Positions 37,601-49,629 are shown, numbered from the stretch's first letter. The stretch is 64,000 bases of DNA from Varroa destructor (GCF_002443255.2 NW_019211459.1:6416803-6480802), one strand, 5' to 3'. Program-made: numbers and translations. Notes: generated by a model from the sequence alone, not told the origin.

Positions 37601-40600
37601 CGCCACTAGTTGATACTGGTCTTTATCTAAGAAAATTGACGCTTGCGACACGTGCCCGCGGACCGTATAATCTGGTTCTGCCATGTAATTGATTAGACTA
37701 GAAAAAGTTAGTTAGGTGTAAATGTATTGTATTCAATTCTGCTTAATGAAGATATCTGCCAACTTCGCAAAGTTCCAAATCGACTGATAGCACTTACCAC
37801 TGTGTACTATTTCGGCGTCGAGGTTGCGCATCACCTTGAGACTCAATTCGAATTTATTATCCAGCAACGAAGAGCCTTTTTTCTTAATGCGGAATGGTAC
37901 CTGTTCAAGTGAGTGTTTCCTCCCTACCCCAGAGCTAGTCGGTGGGGCTCTGATATACTCCCCGCAGTACATGTCCATATCGGAAAGAGATAACTGCATA
38001 ACCTGCAAATCAAAGATATGAATTACCGATGATGAATACAACCCTATAGGCTGTTACAATTAACGACATGAACCGCGGCGCTACATGCGAAAGAGGCTGA
38101 ATAAAGGGCATACATTGTTTATCAAATAAATGAGCAACAAGACTACTGATTTCGTTGATCTAGAAACGCCCTGGTACCTCGTCAGGGCTGGTCGTAGATT
38201 CATTATATGTACAATTCTACACACATTCTTTGAGTTTTCGGAAACATAAAAACTATAGGAAAGTTGCCTTTTTAGACGGGCCGAGTTTTTCACGTATGAA
38301 CTTCTTCTTGACATATATCTTCATAAAAAATACTTCGAAGTCAGCGCAAATAGTACAAACTATATAAATTAATAGCTAACTTGTACCTGGTTAAGGCATA
38401 GGGTCTGCTCGAATGTTGTACAAATATCAACCCTTCCCAAGTTAAGAACGAGCGTATCGAAGTGGTGAGAATTACGCGGAAGGACAATTAGTGGCGCATC
38501 GGCGGTTACTCGAAGATCGACCCGAGCTTTTTGCCGTCCTTCGCGCTGCTGAATTAGGTCACCTTCTTGTCGCGAAGCCTCGTGCATCGCCGGCACGCTG
38601 GCTGTTAGCGAGTCGTACGACATGGTGAACTCACTGATGAAATTGATAATTTCACATAGAAATAGGTGCGTATGTACAATTCTCACGGAGCCAGGAATGT
38701 TGCACTCGAGCGTATAGCAATCAGTGACACTGTCTGTTGTACGGAAAGCAAATTGGAATGCTTCGTTGCCTGCCGTTACAAAGCGCTCTTGGTAAACCTA
38801 AAATTGTCACGCGGAAAAGTGAAAAAAGTTAATCGGACTACCTTGTAGGTGTATGAATATTTCCTATATTAGATAGATGACAGAATATATAAAATGTGTT
38901 TTACAAAGTTTAGCTTTTCTTAAGTAGCATAAAAGCAGTTTGAACATAGCTTTTCCACTTACCTTGCCGCCAAAAGGCGTGAGATCAAAGATCAAGACTT
39001 TGCCGAGTCGGCCCTGCATATTGATTCCACAAGGAGTCATTTCCTGACGGACCCACAACTGTCGCACCTGTGCCTCACAGATCTCGTAACTGCTCGAGTT
39101 CAGCTGTAACGATAGATTCTGCACAGACATCTCGATGGTCGTATTCATGTCTTGAATCGGCAAATCGCCCTCAATTTTCAAACTTGTTTTACTTGATCCA
39201 TACGCCGGCCGACTAAGCAAATCCACAATCATCACCCATGGTCGAACGTTAATACAGACAAGGAGAGAGTTAATGTCGATGTTCACTTTGCGCCTGTTGT
39301 GGCCTGGCGAAAGGCGTGCTCCGACATGACTCTGTGTGACGACTTCGATTTTGACAAGAGTCGTCTCCGAGGGGCCGTCAGCGTTGCTCTGATTCTCAAA
39401 CTCAACTGCTGGTTCAGAGTGCAATGATGGCGTTGGCGACGGAGGTGGAGTCTGGGGACAGTGATTTCTGTCTTGTGTTGTAGAGCCTGGAGATGTTTTG
39501 GGGCAACAAGCATGCCGTGATCTCTGTCGAGTGGTAAATGAGCGTCGCTCGTCTAATTTCTTAAAAAGATTCTTCGTACATAGAACATCCGGAAGGGAAT
39601 GGCTCAACGCAGAGCATGCCAGATCATCTCTATGAGGAGGTGCGGGTTGATCAAATACTGGCGTTGCCATGGTGAACTGTGCCATGCCGAGGCTAGGACA
39701 AGAAACGCTCAGGTAGTCGCATCGTATTGGGGCTGCTTTTGAAGAAGTCGCGGCTGTTGGCTGAATTACTGGTCTTTCACCTGATGCTGTATCGATTGGT
39801 GTTTCGGGGACTACTTGTGAGGAGATAAGCGTACGGTGAGCTGAGGTCTCTTCTTCATAAAGATCTTCCATGTTTAGTCCATGTAGCGACATCTGAAAGC
39901 AATCCATAAACGCATCCTTGGCGGATTATCTTTAATTAAGCTTTTCGCCAAACTAGTTAGGACAGAGGCAGGTCATAATGATGAGAAAACCTGTTCCGTT
40001 ACACGTCTCAAAGGGGTACTTACATTGATTCGACTCTGCCTTAGGTGGCGAACCATCTCAAAGTCAAACTCGTGGAAAGCCACCCGTGCAAAAGGTTTAC
40101 CCTGCTCCTCACAGAATTCAACCAGGAACTCTGCGATGGCAAAGTGGGCTCGTATGCGCGCTGCCTCCAAAGTCCCAGCTGCTGCTATTTTATTGGCCGT
40201 ATTTGTCCCATTTTTCATGACCCCGACCCGTACTGCGTCGAGGGGTTCGACTGCGGCTTTTTCAGTCGGTGCCTCGGCCATTGTGTTGCCACTCATCTCA
40301 GCTAAAGTTTCCAATAATTGGCTGAACTGGCTCTTACTCAGTGCCACCTGCAAGCGATCAAAGTATACAGTCGAAAAAAACAAACAGGAAAGATGTTCAA
40401 ATCGTGCAAAATACTGATAAAATAGACAGTTACAGTAGTCTAAATGAAGTTTCAATAGAATCATGTTAACAATTATTTGGTAGACGAACAAATAATTCGC
40501 CCTCTCATCGGGCTGCTGAACATCTAAGCTCTCGAAGCGAAGCGCACGAGGTCAAAAGTTGTAATGTCAAAACACAGATTCAACTCAACTCGGTCATAAA

Positions 40601-43600
40601 GTTTTATTATCGATAGTTCAGATAATTTGAAATTCTAAGATGCTGAAAAGAAGAGAATTACATTAAAAAACCAACCTTTAATGGTCCGACTAGGTAGCCG
40701 TCCAACTGCCACGTATCCTCATTAGCTGCGTCCGCTTCGTCAATATCGATATGACCCACGATGAATTCCTCGTCGACCGAATTCGAACACACGTTTGTTG
40801 TACTATTGCATCCTTTTTGCAGTGTAAGTTCAACGTGAGTGTTATGAAGGATGGCCTTACCATGTCGCGCGCAGTCCAGATCGGGACTGCGCTCGCTATC
40901 GAGTGTATAAAGAGAAGTGTTCTTGAGTTCAACTCGGTACGCTTGAGGTCGGGGTGTTAGTGAAGAGATAGCCACCCGACCCAGATGAGCTACGAGCACT
41001 AGCGGTCGCGAAGCCTCACATGGAAGAATTACTACAGGCGTTTCCAGTATCACAGATACGCTGCAATAATAGGATATCGAGACAATTAATATACTTATTG
41101 CTACCTAACATTTTAGTTCCAGCATATCATAACAATAAAGAATGACCATCTTGTGGAATTCGCAGAGATGCGGTCAGCGATCAAACTTGAGTTAAGGGGC
41201 ATCGACAGTATATCATGAGACTAGTGCTGGTAAACTAACTTGACGTTGAGTTGATCTTGTATAGGAAGTTCGGAGCCAACGATTCCTTTAGCAACTTCGG
41301 CGGCCGCGTCGCGAAGGGATGCAGCGAATTTTGTCACGTACGAACGGAATTCAAAGGCGCAATTAGTGAGTTCGAGCAGGAGCCGCGGGCAGTGGGTGTA
41401 AACTACTGAGGCGAGGTGTAGATCTAAGACTAGAAGGTTGTCTTTACTGCCGGATCGACGCTCAGTCACGCCCGTCTAAGAAAACGAGTACGATTCGTAC
41501 ATCGTTAACGATACCAATAAGTTCTCGCTTATTTCTTAGCGTGCAAAGAGGGGCATTCTTGCTATGTTTATGTATGTTTACAGTTTTCTGTTCCTTATAT
41601 TTTATAGAAAATAAATCTAAAAATATGAATAATGATATAAGAAAATCTCGACTGTCTTAGTGACAGTTACATCCGTAGAAGTTACGTAAAGACATATTTG
41701 TTTTACCTTGCGTTGCTTTTTCAAGCTTCCAGTATTTTGCTGCTGTGGTTGTCGTTGTTGTTCTTGTTGTTGCCGTCTTTTGAGGGTAGAATTCCAGTGG
41801 ACAGCCGCTGTGTCCGGGTATTCTCGAATAACGTGTAGCATTAGAGCTGCTGAGTCGCCGGTATTTACGGGCGACCCAGTATTATATATTTTTCGGCCGA
41901 GAGGAACATCTTCGTCACCAACAGTGTCCGGATTGATCCCCACGCTTAGCACGTAATTACCGGCTAAGGCGGACCCGGTTGAGGCGCCAGATGGAGCGTG
42001 ATCAGCTGACTTCGGTCTTTCATGCCTAATTCGTTTAGGAGACAACAGGTCGCACACCTGCGATTTTTTAGGTTATACTGTAGTTTAGCTTACTTTACTG
42101 ATATGTAAGACAGTAGAATTTAGATAACCGTTTACTTAGCGAAATAGAACCTCATCGAATGTATTCTACATCAATGTAACAACGATATTTGAGTAATAGC
42201 TAATTGTGTAATATCGAAGAAATGCGCTCAAAAACATGCCTAGGTTTATTTGGGTTGTTCCGACAACCACTACAAGCATACTCAGTTTAAAATCACACAA
42301 CGCTATTCGATTTGTCTTGCACGTATACAGAACACGTAAGTTGAGTTTCAGTGAATTTTGGTGACCCTTAGAGTTTGTTTTATTAGTTACCTGCAGCCCT
42401 CCTAGGACAACTTGTAGGTCTAATATATCTCCGACTTGAGCATCGATTCTGGCTCCGGACAGGGTAGCCGTTGCGAGTTTTAGGTTTACTTCTCGAGTGG
42501 GAATTGTGCAGGATTTGTCAGTCGATGAACGCAATAAAAGTATGTTAAGACGGTGGAAATCGAAGCTCACATTTACCGAAGAAACCTTCCAAGTTTAAAA
42601 AAAAAAAAGGAAAATTTTGTCTTAGAATAACTGTCATGCTTTGTATAAAATAAAGCATTCTTGTTTTGATTTTTGCTTTATCAATATAGTACTTCAATAT
42701 TTACAATGCATCATCTAAAAATAATTTTAATTCGACCTCATTTTACTTGAACGAAGCTAATGACTAACAAATCGTTACGTCTTCTACTTACCTTGAATGA
42801 TTGCGAGGATGGTCCTTGCGCACTGACTACTTGTGCCGCCATTTCCTGCTGTTGGGTGGCCTTGAGAATGCTTTGTGCAAACGTGACCAGCTCAACGATG
42901 GTCTCCTGATTAGCTATCACATCGAGATTGTTGAAGGCAACATGCAGTACGAGGTCCTGCTCTAATTCACGCTCATCCAGGCGGGCATCGTTTTGCATAT
43001 AGTCGTCTTGATCAACTGTCCAGATCATATCTACAACTATGAGTGCATCTGATTGATTATTATTATCAAGGTCTCCCCCAATCGGCAAATTCAACATAGA
43101 GTCGTGATTTTTCGATGCCGACACTGAATGATCTGAATGACTTACTGATGCAGGCGTCAACGGAGGTACACTTATGTGAAGTGTATTTAGTAAAGATGTC
43201 AACATATTGGGCTTAATGCCAGCGTCCGCTCCAGCAGCCGCCGTCAACGGTGGAGTGACGCAATACAGGCCTTTTGGTGAGGCGGGTGATATGGGCGACG
43301 CTGGTTCCGAGTCTCGGATTGAGCCCGATCGACTGTCCATTGTAATATGTTTGTGGGATGCCAGTAACAGATCAAAATCAGGACCATATGTCTGCAAAGC
43401 ATCGACTAATAAAAGCCCTTGTACCCGAAGCTGCAGTGAGTGAACGCGCGGATGCCGGGTACATGTAACCTCTACGCCGCTTACTTGAAGTTCAGCTAAG
43501 CATCGACCCCTGCTCTGTAGCTCAACCGACATCTGTTCGATGACGAAACGGCCCAGAAATAGTACGCTGTCATCATTTGGTCTTCGTAGAGGAATTCGAA

Positions 43601-46600
43601 TGACCGGAGGGATGGTTGGAGTCTTGTGTTCCAGATCTTCTTGGCCAGCCCCACTGGTGCTTGTACCCAACAGCTTTAGACAGGAGGTTAAGGCAGACAC
43701 CTTTTGCTCGCTGACGTGTAGGACTAATTTGGGCAGCTGGCCATGTACCACAATCGAAGGAAACTTTTCAAAGCAAAACAAATTAGAAATTTCTTGTGAC
43801 TTCACAAGCTTAGGTACATTAAGAAAAATCCTCTTTACTATTTCATCAATTATACATGTCATGGCCGTATCATAAGCACGCCAAAATAGTAAGTGTTTGA
43901 ATTAGAAAAGTGCTTACTTGTAAATACATACGTACTCCCAGGATAGCGTAATGTTAACATGTTCTACAAAAATTTAAATTGTCGATAAGAACTACCTATG
44001 TTAATTATTTTGCTCAATAGAGTTACCTGAGGATCATCCGTAAATAGTATTCGACGCTCCATCTGCAACGAGATGTTGAAGCGATCGATCACATGCAGAT
44101 GCGATGATCCACGAAGTTGAGCAAACTTCCAACTTTCTCTTGAGCAGGTCGTCACCATTACCTGCATATCCTGCAGATTCAGGCTGTATTTATCGTACAT
44201 TCGCTCGCGAAAGTCGGCTTCGGAAACGGCGCACGACTCCATACTGGGACTTATAATGGGCCTAGATAATGCAGTTAGCCGACCTTTGTCACTGGTCCGA
44301 GGCTCTGACAATATGGCTAAATCGTTTTCGCCCGGAGGTGATGAACAAGGTGTTTGGAAGAAGTCTTCTGTAGATAAATCAAAACGAAAATGGCTTCGTT
44401 TGTAGGTATAGAAAAGGTCCTACTTAATAGCTTAGTCGCACGGCATTATACGAAGCATATTACACAGCATGGAAACGGCACAAGAAAAAACTATCCTAAT
44501 GTTAATATGAACGCATGTGGAAATTTTCTTGAACATTCCTTTATAGTACGGAACATGCCTTAGCTAGGACATTTCATAAATCATTAATACCATCATCATT
44601 TTCGTCTGGTCCGTGGCTGCTGGAGCGTCTTTTTTCTGTTTTTGGTCTATCGAACGAGGTCAAGTTTCGCAACTGTAACCGTCCTAAGTCGAACATAACT
44701 GCTACCGATGCCCGATCCGTGAAACTTTCAGGGACAATGATCTGTGGAGCACAAATATCCAGACAAAGGTCCCATCGCTGGATTACTTGTCGCCCACTCA
44801 GCATTGCGTCGACTTTTGATCGAAGACTAGTTTTTGTTTCCTGTTTTAATTGTTCCAAGTGTTGTTTTACGGCATCGGTCAACAAGTCGTCCGTAGCTGA
44901 GGTTTTAGCTGGTCTTAAAAAGCTTTTCAGTGCCTGTACCGTGCTTGGACTATAGACGATGTCCAAGGACTGTGTATTCATAACTAGCCGATGATCAGCA
45001 GTGGAACCAAGTGGGTTCTTTTCATATAGCACTTCAAACAGGGGAGGAGGGATAGGAGACACTGGCGCAGGTGTTGTTGCCGACCCCGGTGGGGTCGGTG
45101 AGGCACTTACGCCCGCGCCGGCTGAGCGAGGTCGTAACAGGTCGGAAACCGAGATCTTCTGACCCGAACGCAGGCTCATCTGCGTCTCATGAGCTATGTG
45201 TGGTGCCACCAAATGTGCATACACTAATGTGGGCAGTGTACGATCGGAAAACTGTAATCCGCCTACTTTCACGTGTAAACAGTAGCTGCGCGCCCTAGGA
45301 TGCGATTTAAGCTGAGCCCAGACGTCTTCGACCCGCAGTACGGCGAGTTCTCGACAGCCGGCTGACGCGGGCGCACCCGAAGCACCGCCCACATCTCTTC
45401 CAACCTGTTGAAGTATTGTGATCGTGCAGGTTTTAAGCTGAAAGGTAACGTGTGCCAAGGTCGCATCACGTAACAGGTAATGCTCGTCGTCCAATCGGTT
45501 CAGTGCTGCTAAAAGCTCCTCCTCTGTGTTTCGCACATTAAACAAGAAATAGTAAATAAAGGGGAATTATCTTATGAACAAAAATTTGTGTTTTGCGGCC
45601 GGAACGTAAGGCTGTCTTTTCAGTTACAAAGGCCTTTTGAACCACAAGACTTTATGAATAATCAATTAATTTTCACAAATAATATAAAAACTATTGTAGC
45701 AAAAGCCTACTACGAGAGCAGGCTTTTGTTACAATACAGGTTCCTGTTCCTGCCTCTTCCTATCTGTATCACCCTTCAAGCCTCGATGAATCATCGTTTA
45801 TAGGTTGTATTCAATTCTAGGGATGGATTACCAAACTGGCTACTGGGAATGCTGCTTTCGATGGACACCATCGATACGGACGTGCTATCGCCGTTATTTT
45901 GCGCATGTCGATTTCCATCACCAGTGATGTCCGGAGTGGCAGAATTAGTTCCTCCGTACCATCCAGTCCAGCCGGGGAAAAAGTACTGCAACAGACCGCC
46001 TCCCGCTGCCGGAGACTTCTCTGCGGTTGTAGCCGCTGCTACATTTTTGCTCTGCAAAAAGGAACGACGCACGATGTGAGAATGTCAACGGTCAGTTGCA
46101 TTAACGTGGGACTAACAGCTGCATATTGACGGCTGTGGCCTGGCTACCAGTATTAGACGTTAGATGCATTTGTGATAACGTTATAGATACTAACATTGCT
46201 TTCATCATCTATTCGTTTCATGATTATTTCCCTGAGTGAAAGCAACGTCTCGAAGTCGTAACTCTTCTCAATGGCACTTTTGTCATCGAGCTGTTCCTTC
46301 GCAAGGGCACCATCTTCTGTCAGGTGCTGCCTATACAGCTTCACATAGCGGTTGACCTCCTGCGCTTTCTTCAGCGCGTACTCCATGGTCGCACAGGCTC
46401 GTCGTTTCATTAATGCTTCGGTGGTCGCTTTTACCGCAAACATCCACCAGGTCTTACAACTGCAATTCAAAGATATGTTTGTGTTAGCTTATCGGTGACA
46501 TTCGAACATTGCTTATCTCTGTTTAATATACATAATGAAAATATAGACCGACTCCTTATAAAATGGAACACAGATATTTAAAATCAACGTGACACAAAAG

Positions 46601-49600
46601 AACATGAGCTTGACTTCGTGCGGCTCTTGAAATAACAGCCAATGATCCGTTATCATCACCTGACACTTACTTGCCCTTTACGGGTACAGTAGGTCTCCAT
46701 TTTTGATATTTCCATTTTTTGTGATTGATGTCGATATTCTGAAAACATCTGACCATCTGCTGATACTGTCCGTCTGCGATCGAAATTGGTAACATCGATA
46801 CTTGGAACGTGCATTTTACGCGTGGCTCATCTCGCGACCGTAATGGCCTCTCAGACTGGTTGCGCGATAAAAGTAGGGTCGCGCCCTCTGGTGTGCTCAG
46901 CAGGAAATTGTGTTCGCAGGACGTCTCATTTGCGCGAACACAGAAATTGCGTAGATTGTCCATGCAATTCTAAAAAGTTGAGATTGTCAGCGAGCAGTAA
47001 ATCTAAAACATGTACAAATACTAACTCCTAAAAGTAGTGTTTCCTTTGTGAAGATTGACCGGTTTCCTGAACACCTTTAGAGGATGTAATAAGATTGCCA
47101 CAACCCATGAATATGCAATGTTTTGCATGTTAAAATTATTGTGAATTTGCCTTCCACTACGCACTTGCTGCCTTATTTTTATATTGCCAAATCGCAAAAA
47201 CATTTATGTTATTTATATAAAACAACTTGTTTCATTTGAATGGAATTTAGTTACACGATTACATCGCCAACACCAATAAGCTACAATTTCACAAAACCCG
47301 TAAAAATAACAATAGCAATATATGTATATAGATATATATATACGATCAACTACCACGAGACATCGACTTACCGCCATTCGGTTAAGCTCAAGGCCACCCA
47401 CGTGAAATGCATCTTGATCCCAGTATAGCGATACCCCTTTAAGCTGCAGCTGCTGGCTTACATAACTTTTAGCGTCGCTTGGCAAGTCACCACTGCCTGG
47501 GGAACCGCTACCTCCCGTTGAGGGGATGGCGTTTTCGCTTTGCGCACTTTTTATGAGCAGACCCCAGGCGAATGACTTGCCGGTGATAGAATCCAGGTCT
47601 TCGTACCTAATGTGGACGTCCTGTATGCGCAACTGTAGATTACTTATCGCTGACGACACTAGCGACGAACCGTATGTAAGCCATGACGAATACGAATAGG
47701 TGTAGTATTCGTTGGTGGTACGGGCTTCTTGTCGAAGTCTAGCTGACTTCCATTCAGCCTCGAAAGCGTCCAGTTTAGACAGCTTATTGACCTGGCTAAG
47801 TTGCTCGTAAAGCTCGCCATTGTACTGATGAATAACAGAGCCAAGAAATGAATGAACGGACTGATAGAGTTTTCTCGTTATGTTTACAAAAGAGCATTGG
47901 TCTGACTATCAACTCACAAGAAGTCACTTCGGACATACTCTAGTCGATCAGAGGCTCGTGATTACTATACTTTAAGCATATTTACATAAAAAGAATAATT
48001 CAGACGTTTTAATTGAATCTGACTAGATCTTCCTGGACCTGCGAACAGCAATATAAAAAAAATATTTAAGAAAACACTACATATTGACAAGTTTGTTTAA
48101 TGTTGCCCTTAAATAAGATCAATCCGTTGTAGATGTTAGAAGAGTTGACTAATAGATACTGGTAGTGATGCCGGAGTCAGCTGGTATAAGTACCTGATCA
48201 AGCGATACCGGTCCAACGACTATGTAAAGCCTTTCAACGACAATAACCCAGGGCTCTGTCCGCAGTCGAGTGACAGGAATCTTCAGCACAATTCTACCGA
48301 TGTAGCCATTTTTGATTTCTAACGGAAACAACAGTTGACGGAAGGCCTGCTTCTTTAAAGGCAGATCCTCTAATTCTACTTGACCTAAGAGCGAAATACA
48401 TAACTTATTTATAGTTTGTTTATTAATTTTATAATAGTAATATTAGCTAATTATGGTCAATTAAAGTAAAATTAAACATCGTAACATGACTATGCATTAT
48501 CTTCAAGTAGAGTTCAACTCCACTGAGCTAAAGTAAACAAAAGATAGTAACAGACAAAGAAACGGAGTAAGTCCATGTTTTTGTAATAGTAAATATGTGA
48601 TTCTACCTATAGTTGTATGTAACTTTTTATCTACTATGCATTTTTTGGATCTGCTGCTTTTTGCTTTATGGAAATTGTATATCTGCTGTATACCAGACCT
48701 GCTGATAAGATAGGTCTAAAGTGTGCGCTTTCTTCTCTCAATATGTCTATTAGTCTTTTATACAACGTAGGCCATATAAGCCCATAACACTGCAGACACG
48801 CTGTTACGCTAGCGTTATCCTTTCAAGGTCGCTACGGAAGCACGAGGGCATTTGAAGCTAGGATAGGTATTGCATTGAACGGAGGGAAATTCATACATAT
48901 ACGAGTTTCTATAAATAAAATGCGACACAACTGGTTGTATGGTAAAAAAAAAATGTTTTAATCTCAGATTTGTACTTTCGCACAATATAATGTAACGTAA
49001 GGGTAGACAAATTAATATATGCTGGTCGGCTCTTACGTTGTTAGCAGCCACCATAACGTGCTGTGTCTCTTTAACGCTAATGAATCCTCATACAAGATAG
49101 ATATTTTCTAACGTACTCAAACGCCACACCATAGAGTCAATTATAATTACATGAGAAAGATAACTTTTTGCACTTCGTGCGATTATTAAGACAGACATAT
49201 GTGAAAAAGTTAGGAGGTTTCGATGCTCATTATGTTTATAATACAACAGAGAAATAGGGTGACAATCGACAGGAACTTTAGGTAATGTCTAAATTTCTTA
49301 TTTGAAGGAAAATAGAGGTGCTTCTTAAATCTTTCCAAATTAGAGAATTTTACTGACTTGCCCGAGATAAAACAATAACATGAAATAAACCCAACGTACG
49401 TTCTTCTGTTTATGACCATTTAATAAGAGATATAAATGTTCAACAAGACTTAACCCCCGTACACGTAATTGTTGCGTTATAAATGCAATACTCCTTGTTT
49501 GGTACCTTGAAGAATTCCGACAGACAGCTGGCTGGTGTTGAGATTCTCGACGTATTTGCCCACGGAATTGTTGAGCACCCAGGCCACGAGGCCCTCAAGC

Positions 49601-49602
49601 AT
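28009..49602 (-). CDS. Vps13D: Vps13D, bridge-like lipid transfer protein (spliced, 30 coding exons)
   Basis: Large lipid-transport protein that acts at membrane contact sites and is needed for mitochondrial shape and clearance. Exons 1-30: 49602-49506, 48384-48194, 47824-47372, 46969-46671, 46459-46195, 46051-45832, 45523-44591, 44367-44027, 43763-42792, 42585-42391, 42057-41707, 41475-41240, 41060-40676, 40347-40024, 39892-38963, 38797-38387, 38002-37798, 37677-37291, 37086-35636, 35139-34785, 34631-34024, 33702-32672, 32302-31207, 30959-30768, 30500-30297, 30024-29680, 29320-29019, 28688-28592, 28490-28344, 28092-28009. All junction phases agree: 13,107 nt, 4,368 residues plus TAG. Human VPS13D is close to 4,390. 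The UBA domain near residue 2650 sets D apart from VPS13A-C. I see no frameshift or missing block. Confidence 0.95.
29019..30024 (-). CDS. Vps13D: Vps13D exons 26-27 (VPS13/ATG2 C-terminal region)
   Basis: Exons 30024-29680 and 29320-29019 cover residues about 4045-4259. [40 protein letters not shown] and [20 protein letters not shown] match the conserved helical block shared by VPS13 and ATG2 proteins, which in the family helps dock the lipid-transfer rod onto the acceptor membrane or lipid droplets. The donor after HPYH (GTGAGA) and the acceptor before GLTTGG keep phase 0. Confidence 0.92.
30297..30959 (-). CDS. Vps13D: Vps13D exons 24-25
   Basis: Exons 30959-30768 and 30500-30297 cover residues about 3913-4044. 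[20 protein letters not shown] and [20 protein letters not shown] followed by [18 protein letters not shown] match the family region in which S/N-LI-KFEDA, HPFE and a closing HY occur just ahead of the C-terminal block. Both exons are in phase 0. Confidence 0.9.
31207..32302 (-). CDS. Vps13D: Vps13D exon 23 (QxW lectin-like segment and following rod)
   Basis: 1,096 nt, residues about 3547-3912. It carries two QxW-type motifs, SQLWRM near 3587 and [10 protein letters not shown] near 3660, each followed by Gly/Leu-rich strands ([16 protein letters not shown]). QxW repeats are a hallmark of ricin-B-type beta-trefoils, and a lectin-like insertion is a described VPS13D feature. The second half returns to rod-type beta sequence ([20 protein letters not shown]). 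A Ser/Pro/Arg-rich linker separates the two motifs. The first base completes a split Glu codon. Confidence 0.88.
32672..35139 (-). CDS. Vps13D: Vps13D exons 20-22 (VAB repeats)
   Basis: Exons 35139-34785, 34631-34024 and 33702-32672 cover residues about 2883-3546. Repeated units show the VAB (SHR-binding) pattern: [19 protein letters not shown]-like strands, [20 protein letters not shown], and [20 protein letters not shown], the most conserved VPS13 block. VAB repeats bind adaptor proteins that recruit VPS13s to organelles. The asparagine after YWLIN (seen here as LINHTG) is the kind of conserved Asn that defines each repeat. A Ser tract ([11 protein letters not shown]) sits in exon 22. Confidence 0.92.
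35636..37086 (-). CDS. Vps13D: Vps13D exon 19 (UBA domain)
   Basis: 1,451 nt, residues about 2399-2882. [20 protein letters not shown], then [17 protein letters not shown], forms a UBA fold at about residues 2652-2691: helix 1 ends in the MGF-type loop (here LGF) and helix 3 has AALWLL. The UBA binds ubiquitin chains, especially K63 type, and is unique to the D paralogue. On both sides the exon has rod-type beta strands, e.g. [21 protein letters not shown] sequence near 2560 and [20 protein letters not shown] after the UBA. Confidence 0.95.
37087..37290 (-). other. In-frame, stop-free 204-nt intron of Vps13D
   Basis: Minus-strand donor TTCAAAA|GTGAGT at 37290 and acceptor GCATTGTAG at 37087 flank 204 nt, exactly 68 codons, with no stop in the host frame. 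As a result exons 18 and 19 read as one open frame on the genome. I treat it as an intron because the donor is strong, the acceptor good, the translated stretch ([14 protein letters not shown], then CCDSCIVD) is unlike VPS13 sequence, and removing it restores [17 protein letters not shown]. Confidence 0.8.
37291..37677 (-). CDS. Vps13D: Vps13D exon 18
   Basis: 387 nt, residues about 2270-2398. It opens with [20 protein letters not shown], a family pattern at the start of a rod segment. I placed the acceptor inside ATGGCAG at 37678-37680 because an AA start is needed to join the phase-1 donor of exon 17 (VHS|EPDY). The ATG just before it is therefore intronic and not a start codon. It ends RVYDTRFK with a split Asn codon. 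Confidence 0.88.
37798..44367 (-). CDS. Vps13D: Vps13D exons 8-17 (middle of the lipid-transfer rod)
   Basis: Ten exons cover residues about 820-2269. Recognisable family blocks: [20 protein letters not shown] at the start of exon 9, [16 protein letters not shown] in exon 10, [20 protein letters not shown] in exon 13, [11 protein letters not shown] in exon 15, and [20 protein letters not shown] in exon 16. The alternation of hydrophobic and polar residues fits the extended beta-groove that carries phospholipids. Exons 9, 11 and 15 contain long Ser/Pro/Gln-rich loops (e.g. [13 protein letters not shown] in exon 11), probably disordered. Exons 8-11 and 13-16 end in phase 0; exon 12 ends in phase 2 and exon 17 in phase 1. 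Confidence 0.9.
44591..45523 (-). CDS. Vps13D: Vps13D exon 7
   Basis: 933 nt, residues about 509-819. It begins by completing [15 protein letters not shown] and contains [15 protein letters not shown], a VPS13 strand pair. Then come a Pro/Thr/Ser-rich loop ([17 protein letters not shown]) and helices [20 protein letters not shown] before [20 protein letters not shown], the family 'apqIivP' block. It ends in an acidic stretch DENDD that continues as EDFFQTPC in exon 8, forming a FFAT-like motif. Confidence 0.92.
45692..45736. repeat. Imperfect hairpin, 17-bp stem, 11-nt loop
   Basis: TATTGTAGCAAAAGCCT at 45692-45708 pairs with AGGCTTTTGTTACAATA at 45720-45736 with a single G/T mismatch. It lies in Vps13D intron 6. 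No function assigned. Confidence 0.85.
45832..47824 (-). CDS. Vps13D: Vps13D exons 3-6
   Basis: Exons 47824-47372, 46969-46671, 46459-46195 and 46051-45832 cover residues about 97-508. Family blocks: [20 protein letters not shown] and VSLYWD in exon 3, [14 protein letters not shown] with WRPTVPVKG in exon 4, the junction [16 protein letters not shown], and [15 protein letters not shown] in exon 6. These follow the order of human VPS13 N-terminal regions. Split codons at 4/5 and 6/7 match in phase (Asn and Glu). Confidence 0.93.
48194..49602 (-). CDS. Vps13D: Vps13D exons 1-2 (start and chorein N-terminus)
   Basis: Exon 1 (49602-49506) starts at ATG with [20 protein letters not shown] then [12 protein letters not shown]. 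Exon 2 (48384-48194) continues [20 protein letters not shown] and then [20 protein letters not shown]. This is the chorein_N signature that forms the mouth of the lipid channel at the ER side. The start is chosen because VPS13 proteins begin exactly with M-(L/V)-E-x-L. The 1.1-kb intron between them shows nothing of note. Confidence 0.95.
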
Positions 49603-49611
49603 CGTGCTGCC

Positions 49612-49629
49612 TTAACGGAGCAACAACAT
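49612..49629 (-). promoter_or_regulatory. Short upstream ORF in the Vps13D leader
   Basis: A minus-strand ATG at 49629-49627 opens five codons (M-L-L-L-R) and a TAA, ending 9 nt before the Vps13D ATG. If included in the mRNA it could lower initiation at the main start. The leader boundaries are unknown. Confidence 0.4.

Noticed and set aside
37670..37684. ATG at 37684 as a start codon of a separate minus-strand gene (long open frame of about 697 codons)
   Set aside because: The frame is internal VPS13D sequence. The acceptor CAG inside ATGGCAG gives the right phase with exon 17, so the ATG is intronic.
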